From Gammaproteobacteria bacterium (GTDB lineage: Bacteria > Pseudomonadota > Gammaproteobacteria > SZUA-229): 64,000 nucleotides of DNA. The stretch covers positions 186,001-250,000 of the forward strand of contig JAOULX010000003.1 of the NCBI GenBank assembly GCA_029881795.1, written 5' to 3'. The notes below the pieces were generated by a model. That model saw nothing but the letters and a program-made list of their open reading frames with translations, was not told the DNA's origin and did not search any database. Below, piece after piece: positions 36,348 to 44,163 of the stretch. The stretch's first letter is position 1. Every line of letters starts with the position of its first letter. A program made the position numbers and the translations under genes.

Positions 36348-38033
36348 TTAGTCTGGCAGTCCGGTTTTTCTGAGGTCAGCTAGAAATGATTGCTTAATGT
36401 CAGTTCGGGTAATTGGGATGGTTTTGGCTGTATAGCTAACAGAGATTTCCGGATTAATTGCCAGCAGTTCTTCTGCTATCCATTCGGCATCATCTAGACG
36501 ATCTTTGTGTATATAACTGACGGCAAGAAATAGTTTGATCGGTATGGCATTCTCATTTCGTGTTGCGGCTTTTTCAAGCACCTCAATGGCTTCATCATAG
36601 CGACCTAAAGTGTAATAGGCTCTGCCTTGATTATAAGGGTAGTCCCAGGTATAAAACGGATTTAACAGCATGCCTTTATTGACATAGTTAAGTGCCTGCT
36701 CGGCTTTGCCCTGACTATTGTTGATCAGAGCCAGCAGACCGTATCCGTCCGCATAGTTGGGGGAAAGCGTAATCGCTTTTGTGACGGCAGTTTCAGCAGC
36801 ATCGAATTGCTTGCGCATAAGCTGCACATAACCAAGAACCCAGAAGGTCTGAGGAGAAGCCGGATCCAGCAGGGTTGCCTGTTCGGCCAGAGAAAGCGCG
36901 CGATCCAGTGTTTCCAGTGGTGCATCGGTCCATCCCATCCGGTAATCAAATGCCAGGGTGTATGCGATAGCGCCATAAGCACGGCTATAACCAGGGTCAA
37001 GTTTAACGGCTTGCCTGTATTCATTACGTGCCGCCTGATGGGAAGTCTTCGATTGTTGTTTTGACAAACGTTGACCGGATAGAAAATGATCATAAGCCGC
37101 GAGGTTAGCCGGCATACGGGGGGACAGATAGGTTTTTTCGTTTGTTGGAGTTTTAATGGAAAACTGTTTAAAAAGGTGTTGGGTCACGTCATTTTGTACA
37201 CTGAAGATATCACCGGTGCTTTTACTGAAACGTTTACCCCAGACATTTGCTGCGGATTTTGCATCAACTAATTGGATATTGATACTGAGATTGTCATCTA
37301 ACTTGCGAACACTGCCTTTAAGTACAAAATCAACAGAAATTTGCTGTCGTATTTGTTGAGGCGTGATGTTTTTGTCTTTATATTTAAATGATGTTGATGC
37401 AGATAGAACAACCAGATTAGAGAGCAATGACAAATCATTAATAACATTTTCAGTCATAGCGTCGACATAATTTTCGTTGAGTTGTTGCTCAAGCAGGTTT
37501 TCGAAAGGCAGCACCAGAATGACGGGAGGTTTTAGTTGAGCAGTTGGTGTCTTGGAGACAACAGGGCTAGGGCTTAGTATCCAGTAAGCAAAACTGGAAA
37601 AAAATATCAGGCTTAAAAAGCCTGCCCAGTGCTTTAGCGACATGCCAGCGTGTTTTGTAGCGGATTGCAGTTGAGCTGACGTGTTTGTGCTAACCGACCT
37701 ATCAGTTAATTTGACCGTTGCAAGTAGTTGGTAACCTTTTTTGGGAATAGTGATGATATAGACAGGATTTTTAGCATCATCCTTCAGCGCTTTGCGTAAT
37801 TTTATAACGGTTTTGGTAACAGCATCATAACCGATAATAGCACCACGCCAGACATCCTGTTCGAGCTCTTCTCTGGAAATAACGTCACCAGCTCTGGAGG
37901 CAAAATAGGCCAGTACTTCCATTACCTTGGGTTCTAAATGTACGATTTCATCGCCGCGACTGATAACCCCCTGCTCAGGCAATACCTGCCAGTCGTTAAT
38001 AAGAAACGCTTTTTGCTTAAAAGTATCCAACAC
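36348..38033 (-). CDS. CadC-like membrane regulator: winged helix, TM, TPR
   Basis: A 561-residue protein. Residues about 10-110 form an OmpR/PhoB-type winged helix (GVISRGDEIVHLEPKVMEVL, RKALKDDAKNPVYIITIPKKGY). A TM helix lies at about 145-163. A TolB-like domain follows (about 175-305, ILVLPFENLLEQ, DFVLKGSVRKLDDNLSIN), then TPR repeats to about 530. This is the one-component layout of CadC/ToxR-type regulators, with DNA binding inside and sensing outside the membrane. The start is a GTG at 38033 with AGGAG upstream at good spacing. It is divergent from the DUF3530 gene (176 bases between starts), a likely target. Confidence 0.92.
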   Translation of the reverse strand: MLDTFKQKAFLINDWQVLPEQGVISRGDEIVHLEPKVMEVLAYFASRAGDVISREELEQDVWRGAIIGYDAVTKTVIKLRKALKDDAKNPVYIITIPKKGYQLLATVKLTDRSVSTNTSAQLQSATKHAGMSLKHWAGFLSLIFFSSFAYWILSPSPVVSKTPTAQLKPPVILVLPFENLLEQQLNENYVDAMTENVINDLSLLSNLVVLSASTSFKYKDKNITPQQIRQQISVDFVLKGSVRKLDDNLSINIQLVDAKSAANVWGKRFSKSTGDIFSVQNDVTQHLFKQFSIKTPTNEKTYLSPRMPANLAAYDHFLSGQRLSKQQSKTSHQAARNEYRQAVKLDPGYSRAYGAIAYTLAFDYRMGWTDAPLETLDRALSLAEQATLLDPASPQTFWVLGYVQLMRKQFDAAETAVTKAITLSPNYADGYGLLALINNSQGKAEQALNYVNKGMLLNPFYTWDYPYNQGRAYYTLGRYDEAIEVLEKAATRNENAIPIKLFLAVSYIHKDRLDDAEWIAEELLAINPEISVSYTAKTIPITRTDIKQSFLADLRKTGLPD

Positions 38034-38209
38034 GTAAAAACTCCTTTTTTACATCTGTTTTATAAGTTGTTGTTTTGATTTGAAATAACGCTGGTCGCTT
38101 TTTCTTCCTTTTATCGTCCTTGTGATTCGTGACCGTTGAATCGAGTATAACCGCATCTTGCCGAGAAGGTGAAGCTAAAGAATGTGTACAGTGCACAGGG
38201 AGAGAGACC

Positions 38210-39025
38210 ATGAACAGAATTTCATTAATGCTAGCGGTTGTAATACTGGCATCAACAGTGGGTGCGTCGTTAACCACAGCAGCTTCCAGCAAATCAGATC
38301 TGGCGAAAGAAAAGCGCTGGAAGGATCAGATCGTTGACAGTCTGGTGGTAGGTGATGAAGTTATGCTGGCAGCAGACGGAATTAATTTTCTTGCTTTGTA
38401 TGCCGAGCCGACAACTGAAAAATCCAAAGGAGTGGTGATTCTGCTGCATGGTATTGGCGTGCACCCTGCATGGCCAGACGTCATTGAACCACTTCGCACC
38501 GGTCTGCCTGAGCTTGGCTGGCATACTTTGTCGTTGCAAATGCCGGTGCTAAAAAATGCGGCAGAAGCCAGCGAGTACAACGATCTGATACCGGAAGTTT
38601 CAGCTCGGCTTAGTTCAGCACTTGATTTTCTGAGGCAGAAAAATATTGAAAACATTATTGTTACGGGCCATAGCATGGGTTCATTGATGGCAGCGTATTA
38701 CATAGCAGAACATCCAAACAAAAACATCAAATCACTTGTGATTCTTGGTGGTGATAACGGTGTGCCTGAGCAGAGTTATATGGACAGTCTTAAGTATTTT
38801 AAACAGCTAGAACAGGTCAATATTATTGATGTCTATGGCAGTGACGATACTCAGTCTGTGCTTGATACGGTAAGCATACGACGTCTTTTAGGCAAACGAC
38901 TTTATCAAAAACACTATCAGCTTGTTGAAGTTGAGGGTGCAAATCATTTTTACCGCGGCAAAGAAAATAAACTGATTGACCTTCTGAATTGGCGTTTAAC
39001 CGAGTTAGCAGAGCAGGCGAATTAA
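38210..39025 (+). CDS. Exported DUF3530 alpha/beta hydrolase
   Basis: A 271-residue protein with a signal peptide (RISLMLAVVILASTVGASLT). The alpha/beta hydrolase fold has VVILLHGIGVHPAWPDVI, the nucleophile elbow TGHSMGS (Ser near residue 163) and a C-terminal His in GANHFYRG. This is the DUF3530 layout; the acid residue is probably in DVYGSDD. A periplasmic esterase-like role is likely but the substrate is unknown. The frame runs back to 38129, but ATG 38210 has AGGGAGAG just upstream and yields the signal peptide. It begins the run of exported proteins opposite the CadC-like regulator. Confidence 0.88.
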   Translation: MNRISLMLAVVILASTVGASLTTAASSKSDLAKEKRWKDQIVDSLVVGDEVMLAADGINFLALYAEPTTEKSKGVVILLHGIGVHPAWPDVIEPLRTGLPELGWHTLSLQMPVLKNAAEASEYNDLIPEVSARLSSALDFLRQKNIENIIVTGHSMGSLMAAYYIAEHPNKNIKSLVILGGDNGVPEQSYMDSLKYFKQLEQVNIIDVYGSDDTQSVLDTVSIRRLLGKRLYQKHYQLVEVEGANHFYRGKENKLIDLLNWRLTELAEQAN

Positions 39026-39102
39026 AATAGATAAAAATATCTAGGACCGTATATTTTTTAAGAAACCAGAAAAATAATCGAGAAGACTAAGGAATTATAG
39101 AT

Positions 39103-39249
39103 ATGAATACTGGCACTAAATTTAAGCGGCTGGGATTTTTAATAATGATAGCGATACTGGCTGCATGTAGCGACAGCGGTGGTGATGCTGCGCTTAGAAA
39201 TAATTGTGCCTTTGGAAGTGGAGTGATAGATAGCTGTGTACTGAACTGA
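39103..39249 (+). CDS. 48-residue lipoprotein
   Basis: A short gene of 48 codons from ATG 39103 to TGA 39249, with AAGGA upstream. It has a basic start (KFKR), a hydrophobic core (LGFLIMIAI) and a lipobox LAAC, so the mature part is only about 27 residues, starting at the lipid-modified Cys and containing CSDSGGDAAL. Two further Cys residues (NNC and DSC) could form one disulfide. It sits 77 bases after the DUF3530 gene and 51 before the next, all on one strand. No family is recognised; small entericidin-like lipoproteins are the nearest idea in size only. Confidence 0.7.
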   Translation: MNTGTKFKRLGFLIMIAILAACSDSGGDAALRNNCAFGSGVIDSCVLN

Positions 39250-39300
39250 TTGCTAAACGGGAAATTAAATTAAGGACTAGAAAAAATAATGGAGTTAAGA

Positions 39301-40170
39301 ATGGGCAGGAAAATCAAAAAAGTTTTTATGAATAAAATAGTGGTCAGTGTTTTTTGTGGAATGATCGTGATACCTGCATGGTCAGCTGAAGTTTCGTATT
39401 CAACAGATTCGTATACAGCCGGCGATATTCTGACAGCCGATGATTTGAATGCCAAGTTTAATGATATTAAAGCCGGGATTTATGATAACCATATCAATAA
39501 CAGCAGTAACCGTTCGGATATTGAAGTGAATAGGGTAGCAGTCAATGACCTGTCGCTACGGCTGGGTGAAGATACAGCAGGTAAAGGCGTAAACAGTGGC
39601 GATATGCAGTACTGGAATGGCTCGGCCTGGGTCCTGGTTGCAGCGCCATCAATGGGTAGTGAATCGGTTCTGAAATATATTAATGGAGTACCGCGCTGGC
39701 AACCGGTTGTATTTGCTGTCGGCGACAGAGGGCCTGCAGGTGGCATTGTTTTTTATATCACGAGTGATGGCAGGCACGGTATGGAAGCCGTTGAAAATGA
39801 TTTGCCTGAGCTGGCTGAATGGGGTTGTCCGCCGATCGGCATGGTTGGCGCTGGTGGCAAGGATGTTGGCAGCGGCGCTCAAAACACACTGGTTATCGTA
39901 GACGCTTGTCCTGAAAAAGTTTCTGCAGCGAAAATGGCAGCAGATTACAGCCAGAATGGCTATAGCGACTGGTTTTTACCTTCAAGTGATGAGATCGGTT
40001 ACTTTGCGCTGAACATAGACAGCTTATCAGCGTTTAAAAATGGTCCATACTGGACGTCATCAGAGTTCGATGTGGAAAATGCAATCATACAGGAAAGTAC
40101 AGCGCCTGAAGATAAGGGCAAGGCGCTGAAAGATATGAAGCTTGCTGTGCGGCCAGTACGTGCGTTTTGA
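39301..40170 (+). CDS. Exported DUF1566 (Lcl-type C-terminal) protein
   Basis: A 289-residue exported protein: signal peptide ending near IPAWSA, then an Asn/Asp-rich stretch (TADDLNAKFNDIKAG) often seen in phage-tail-like and adhesin-like proteins. The C-terminal DUF1566-like domain has FAVGDRGPAGGIVFYITSDG, YSQNGYSDWFLPSSDEIGY, PYWTSSE and KLAVRPVRAF. Related domains occur in the Legionella adhesin Lcl, so a surface or binding role is possible. The frame opens at ATG 39289 and continues through ATG 39301, which has GGAG at 39291-39294 and better spacing. ATG 39328 is a third option. Confidence 0.82.
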   Translation: MGRKIKKVFMNKIVVSVFCGMIVIPAWSAEVSYSTDSYTAGDILTADDLNAKFNDIKAGIYDNHINNSSNRSDIEVNRVAVNDLSLRLGEDTAGKGVNSGDMQYWNGSAWVLVAAPSMGSESVLKYINGVPRWQPVVFAVGDRGPAGGIVFYITSDGRHGMEAVENDLPELAEWGCPPIGMVGAGGKDVGSGAQNTLVIVDACPEKVSAAKMAADYSQNGYSDWFLPSSDEIGYFALNIDSLSAFKNGPYWTSSEFDVENAIIQESTAPEDKGKALKDMKLAVRPVRAF

Positions 40171-40205
40171 AGCGATATAATTTTAATTAAAAAAAGGAAT
40201 GAGAA

Positions 40206-41042
40206 ATGAAAACAGGGATCAATATTTTGTTAATACTGGCGTTAGAAATTTTCAGCTGTACATCAGCTTATGCGACAGACCAATACCGGCTTAATGTCAG
40301 TTATTCATCGGGTTCAGTTAAATACGGGCCATTATCTTTTGGACTGGCTGCTTTACCGGAGACCGTAGAGGCAGTTTTTACGTTGGATGCAGGCCAGCAC
40401 AGTATTGATGGTAACAGTGTTGTTTTTAATGAGAGCAATGTTATATCGGCACTGGTTGTTTTTGGTGATGCAATCTGGACAGAAAAACAGCTGAAAAATA
40501 TCTATATGACGACATCGCGCGGCACGGTATCGTCACTGAGCTATGCTTTTTTACCAACCGAGTATTCGAAAAAAGCCCCCGGCGGTATAGTGCTGAATTT
40601 TCCGTTATCTGTCACAGGTATTGATCTGGCTAGCAATGAAAAATTTAATTATGAATATTCAGAATCAAGCCAGCAGTTAAGCATAATCAGCCAGCCTAAA
40701 AATATCACCATCGATATTAAACCCGACAGTAGCCCTAATTGCTTTAATGTAAACGGACATGGTGTCATTCCGGTAGCCATTCTCGGCAGCATGGATTTTG
40801 ATGTCAGTCGGATCAGTCTTGATAGTCTGTCGTTTTCAGGTCTTGCGCTTCGCATGCGTGGTAATAAAGGACCGCAATGTTCCCTTGAATATTCAAATCA
40901 TGATGAGTATGCCGATCTGGTGTGTCAGTTTGAAGACGATACAGCAAACTGGAGTGCAGGTACGACTGAAGCAAGGTTGACAGGCTTGCTGAGCGACGGA
41001 GATAAATTTGAAGGAAAAGACTCGTTCTGTGTTGTCCGATAA
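40206..41042 (+). CDS. Exported protein with IDIKP-type C-terminal domain
   Basis: A 278-residue protein with a signal peptide (NILLILALEIFSCTSAYA) and AGGAATG upstream. The N-terminal half is beta-rich and unrecognised. The C-terminal domain (about 170-278) begins ITIDIKPDSSPNCFNVNGHG and continues VIPVAILGSMDFDVSRISL and LVCQFEDD. This is a module seen at the ends of many secreted bacterial proteins and probably structural. Four Cys in it (NC, QC, VC, FC) could form disulfides. A broken copy of the same module lies at 43013-43108 after the next gene, pointing to local duplication. Confidence 0.8.
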   Translation: MKTGINILLILALEIFSCTSAYATDQYRLNVSYSSGSVKYGPLSFGLAALPETVEAVFTLDAGQHSIDGNSVVFNESNVISALVVFGDAIWTEKQLKNIYMTTSRGTVSSLSYAFLPTEYSKKAPGGIVLNFPLSVTGIDLASNEKFNYEYSESSQQLSIISQPKNITIDIKPDSSPNCFNVNGHGVIPVAILGSMDFDVSRISLDSLSFSGLALRMRGNKGPQCSLEYSNHDEYADLVCQFEDDTANWSAGTTEARLTGLLSDGDKFEGKDSFCVVR

Positions 41043-41161
41043 GTCCAAAAATTAACAGCATCTTAATCTCTATACGCGAGTTGTATTTCGCGTATTTGTG
41101 ATTATCAAAGATTTGAAATTGAGAGTTGAGAATAGCAGGGTTAAAAAAAGGGAGTTTTAAT

Positions 41162-43006
41162 ATGACCAGCATACAACAGCTAATAAAACAGAAAGTTTTT
41201 TTGCTACTTATCTGTAGCGCAGTTATTGGTTGCAGCAGTACAAGTACCGATACAAGCAGTAGTGTAAATAATAGCGATAATATTAACGTTGGTTATTTCA
41301 CAGGAAGTATTGTCTCTGGTCTGACTTATACTACGCCCACGCAGTCGGGTATCACTGATGATAGTGGAAGATATAACTACAAAGATGGAGAATACATTCG
41401 CTTTTCTATTGCAGATGTCAGGATTGGGGATGATGTATTGTCTAAAACCGCAATGACAGTATTTGATCTTGTTAACCATGCTGTGCTCTACAGTAATGGC
41501 AACCAACTGAGCAAGCTACTAAAAGACGGTGCAACCCTAGCAGAAAAGATCGCATTTTATAAATTTACCAATATTCTGGTTTTTTTACAGACGCTTGATA
41601 GTGATGCTAATCCAGCTAATGGCATTAGCATTGCACCGGCTATTGCGTCATTGCTAAACGGTGTTTCAATCGACTTTTCGCAATCCTATAAAGTATTTCC
41701 GAAAGACCCGAGATTACTTAATTTCTTATATCAGGCTACAACAACAGGTCATCTCGTCAATGGTGCACCTCGTAAAGCAGGTCTTGCACTGGATCACTTT
41801 TATCAGACGCAGAGCATAAGCAATAAGTTTGCAGCGCAAGCGATAATAAGTGATGACACTGATGCTGACGGTCTGACTGACACTGTCCAAAGTTATGTTT
41901 ATGATGAAAGTGGCAATCGAGTATCAGAGAGCTCTGATAGTAATGCCGACGGTAACCCAGAAAGTATTAGATTATATACATATAATGAAAACGGAGACCG
42001 GCTTAGCTTCAGTCGAGATGACGATGCTGACGGCAAGCCTGAAAGGGTTGAAATGAAAACCTATGATGTTTACGGTAATCTACAGAGTTTTAGTAGAGAC
42101 AGTGATGGTGATGGAAATCTGGACTGGATTTATACTTATACGCATGACAACAGAGGTAACCTGCTGACTGAAAGCTTCGATGCCGACGCCGATGGCAGTG
42201 CAGACAGCATTAACACCAACAATTATGATGACAGTGATAATCGGCTGTCACTGATTATCGATAATGATGCGAATGGCGTTGCAGATGAAATATTATCCTT
42301 CAGCTATGATGGCAGCGGTAATATGCTTAGCAATATGTCAGATTACAATGCAGATGGCATTAATGACAGAATTTATACATTTAGTTATGACATCAGAGGT
42401 AATCAACTAAGCTACAGCATCGACAGCAATGGTAATGGTACTGCTGATAGTATTTACTTGTATAGATATGATGCCTTCGGTAACCGACTAACTCTGCTCT
42501 ACGATGACAACGCCGATGGCGATCCAGAATATATTAAAAGCTATACTTATGATATCGATGGCCATGAGTTGAGCTATACCAATGACAGCGATGCAGATGG
42601 CAATCCAAACCACATACAAGTCAAGACGTATGATATCTTCGGTAATCGACTGACTGATAGTACTGACAGTGATGCTGATGGTAATCCAGACAGAGTTCAT
42701 GTGTATACCTATGACAATAATAACAATCAGCTGACTCACAGTGACGATGTTAATGGCGACGGGATAGCTGATAGAATTTATACCAATAGCTATGACGCCA
42801 ACGATAATGTACTTTCTTTCAGTGTTGATACCAATGCAGATGGATATCCCGATCTTATTCACTCATACACGTATGATGCTAATGGTATTGAATTAAGCAG
42901 AAGTAGAGACAGCGATGGAGATGGAAATGCAGAAAGCATTACCTATATTACGACAGTAAATGCTGGATGGACTGGATTACTTCAGGCAGTTAATGCAGGT
43001 GAGTAA
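41162..43006 (+). CDS. Lipoprotein with 27-residue DxDxDG/YD repeats
   Basis: A 614-residue lipoprotein: lipobox VIGC near residue 34, an N-terminal module (YFTGSIVSGLTYTTPTQSG, GRYNYKDGEYIRFSIADVRIG) common in bacterial surface lipoproteins, a helical middle part, then residues about 231-600 made of 13 full 27-residue repeats plus a partial one. Each repeat joins an Asp-rich loop (DSDADGNPD) of thrombospondin type-3/dockerin style with a YTYDxxGNxLS unit of RHS/YD style. Calcium binding and surface exposure are inferred. The frame opens at 41126; ATG 41162 follows AGGGAG and gives the lipoprotein signal. Its tail is LLQAVNAGE, with no toxin-like C-terminal domain. Confidence 0.88.
   Translation: MTSIQQLIKQKVFLLLICSAVIGCSSTSTDTSSSVNNSDNINVGYFTGSIVSGLTYTTPTQSGITDDSGRYNYKDGEYIRFSIADVRIGDDVLSKTAMTVFDLVNHAVLYSNGNQLSKLLKDGATLAEKIAFYKFTNILVFLQTLDSDANPANGISIAPAIASLLNGVSIDFSQSYKVFPKDPRLLNFLYQATTTGHLVNGAPRKAGLALDHFYQTQSISNKFAAQAIISDDTDADGLTDTVQSYVYDESGNRVSESSDSNADGNPESIRLYTYNENGDRLSFSRDDDADGKPERVEMKTYDVYGNLQSFSRDSDGDGNLDWIYTYTHDNRGNLLTESFDADADGSADSINTNNYDDSDNRLSLIIDNDANGVADEILSFSYDGSGNMLSNMSDYNADGINDRIYTFSYDIRGNQLSYSIDSNGNGTADSIYLYRYDAFGNRLTLLYDDNADGDPEYIKSYTYDIDGHELSYTNDSDADGNPNHIQVKTYDIFGNRLTDSTDSDADGNPDRVHVYTYDNNNNQLTHSDDVNGDGIADRIYTNSYDANDNVLSFSVDTNADGYPDLIHSYTYDANGIELSRSRDSDGDGNAESITYITTVNAGWTGLLQAVNAGE
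41852..42961 (+). repeat. 81-bp in-frame tandem repeat, 13 full copies plus part
   Basis: Within the lipoprotein gene the 81-bp unit starts at 41852 and recurs without any length change to 42904; the 14th copy is partial (to about 42961). Copies are diverged at the DNA level but keep DxDxDG at positions 1-7, an aromatic/hydrophobic strand at 12-16, YD at 17-18, GN at 21-22 and LS at 24-25. The constant period despite sequence drift suggests that unit length is under selection. Confidence 0.9.
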
Positions 43007-43012
43007 TAAAGC

Positions 43013-43108
43013 GATGAATAGGCAGAACTGGTATGTCAGTTTGAGGATGATGAGACTAACAGGGATGCGTCAGCAACACAGGTTCAAACTAACCGACATT
43101 TGAATTGA
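43013..43108 (+). pseudogene. Remnant of an IDIKP-domain gene
   Basis: Starting five bases after the repeat-lipoprotein stop codon, the sequence encodes D-E-stop-A-E-LVCQFEDDETN. It lines up with DEYADLVCQFEDDTAN at 40902 onward in the exported protein two genes upstream. The Tyr codon TAT has become TAG here. Similarity fades after about 17 codons and the frame stops at 43106-43108. No start or ribosome binding site exists. It is a leftover C-terminal piece of a duplicated gene. Confidence 0.78.
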
Positions 43109-43342
43109 ATGATCAACTTATGACAGCACGAATTTGATTGTTGTTGTGTGTTGATACAGTGACTGTGATAGAGAAGTAGCATGGCCATGTTATGCAACCA
43201 GCAGGGTAACTGTTGCTATCTGCGGTGAAAATATGTGCATGGGTATTTATATTTGGCGGAGAAATATAAAGAGACAGCGGATATTGGCTATGTATGAATA
43301 ATTGAAGCGGAAAAAATTTGCAAACTGGTTTATTATGGCGTG

Positions 43343-43561
43343 ATGATAGTACCCCATAGTGAAATAGATAGCAGTACACTGCATGCATTGATTGAAGAAT
43401 TTGTAACCAGAGACGGTACAGATTATGGTGAGCATGAAGTACCAACAGATATAAAAATCAGCCAGATCCTGCGTCAGCTGGACAACAATGAAGTCTTCAT
43501 TGTTTACAGTGAACTGCATGAAAGTTGTACGATCGTTTCGAAGGATAAATTTCTAAAATAA
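43343..43561 (+). CDS. yheU: YheU family (UPF0270) protein
   Basis: A 72-residue cytoplasmic protein. The family signature is complete: IPxxxLxxxTLxxLIEEFV as VPHSEIDSSTLHALIEEFV, TRDGTDYGEHEVP and VYSELHESCTIV. UPF0270 proteins are widespread in gammaproteobacteria and have no proven function. A GTG at 43340 directly precedes ATG 43343. I chose the ATG because family members begin MLIP or similar. The gene stands alone between the pseudogene scrap and the next kinase. Confidence 0.92.
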   Translation: MIVPHSEIDSSTLHALIEEFVTRDGTDYGEHEVPTDIKISQILRQLDNNEVFIVYSELHESCTIVSKDKFLK

Positions 43562-44163
43562 TTAAGAATATGACGCTGCTAATTGCGTATGTTGTTTATA
43601 TGATAAGTTAAAATAAAGCCGAACTAGCAGCTCATGCGTTCACTTTATTCTGTATTAAGAGCATTATCGCGTTTAATGAGTATAAGACGAGAGCGCTCTA
43701 CCTTCCTGTATTTCTAAAACTCCTGATGATGTTTTGCAAAGTATCGAAGATTTTTACACTGATGATAGGTTTTTGTCAGAATAACCAGAGACAATGTAGG
43801 GTAATGTCTGACGGTATTCGGTTTAATTGTGCTTAGTTAAATGGCTACTCAGGCAGGTTTTCTGCTGACAATGCAGATAACGCTGGTGTGGCGGGTAATT
43901 AGGTAAAAAATCTGTGAACTTTAGCTAACAAATCAATTAAATATTAGGCTTTATTCTATAAACACAGTGACATCTGTGTAAATCTAATGGTGCAGTAAAC
44001 AAGCCAATATTGGTTAGCATATCCGCTGATTTGATGATTGCGAGTTTGTGTAGGCGTATATATACACTTGATTGCTATTTAAGGTGGCTGGAGTTGAGCG
44101 TGCAGTAAAGTTCAGGGATTAAGTTAGTCGATAAAAATCTGTGTATTGGAGTAATGGTGATTA
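43562..44163. other. 602-bp intergenic region, no gene supported
   Basis: I find no open frame with a ribosome binding site or recognisable product on either strand, no RNA-gene fold and no tandem repeat. The stretch 43900-44060 is AT-rich and probably includes the promoter of the downstream kinase. Its size is unusual for this window, so a small RNA or decayed gene is possible, but nothing visible supports one. Confidence 0.45.

Noticed and set aside
41852..42961. Periodic 81-bp units as a CRISPR array
   Set aside because: Units are diverged, contiguous and in frame within a coding gene, with no constant repeat and variable spacer pattern.
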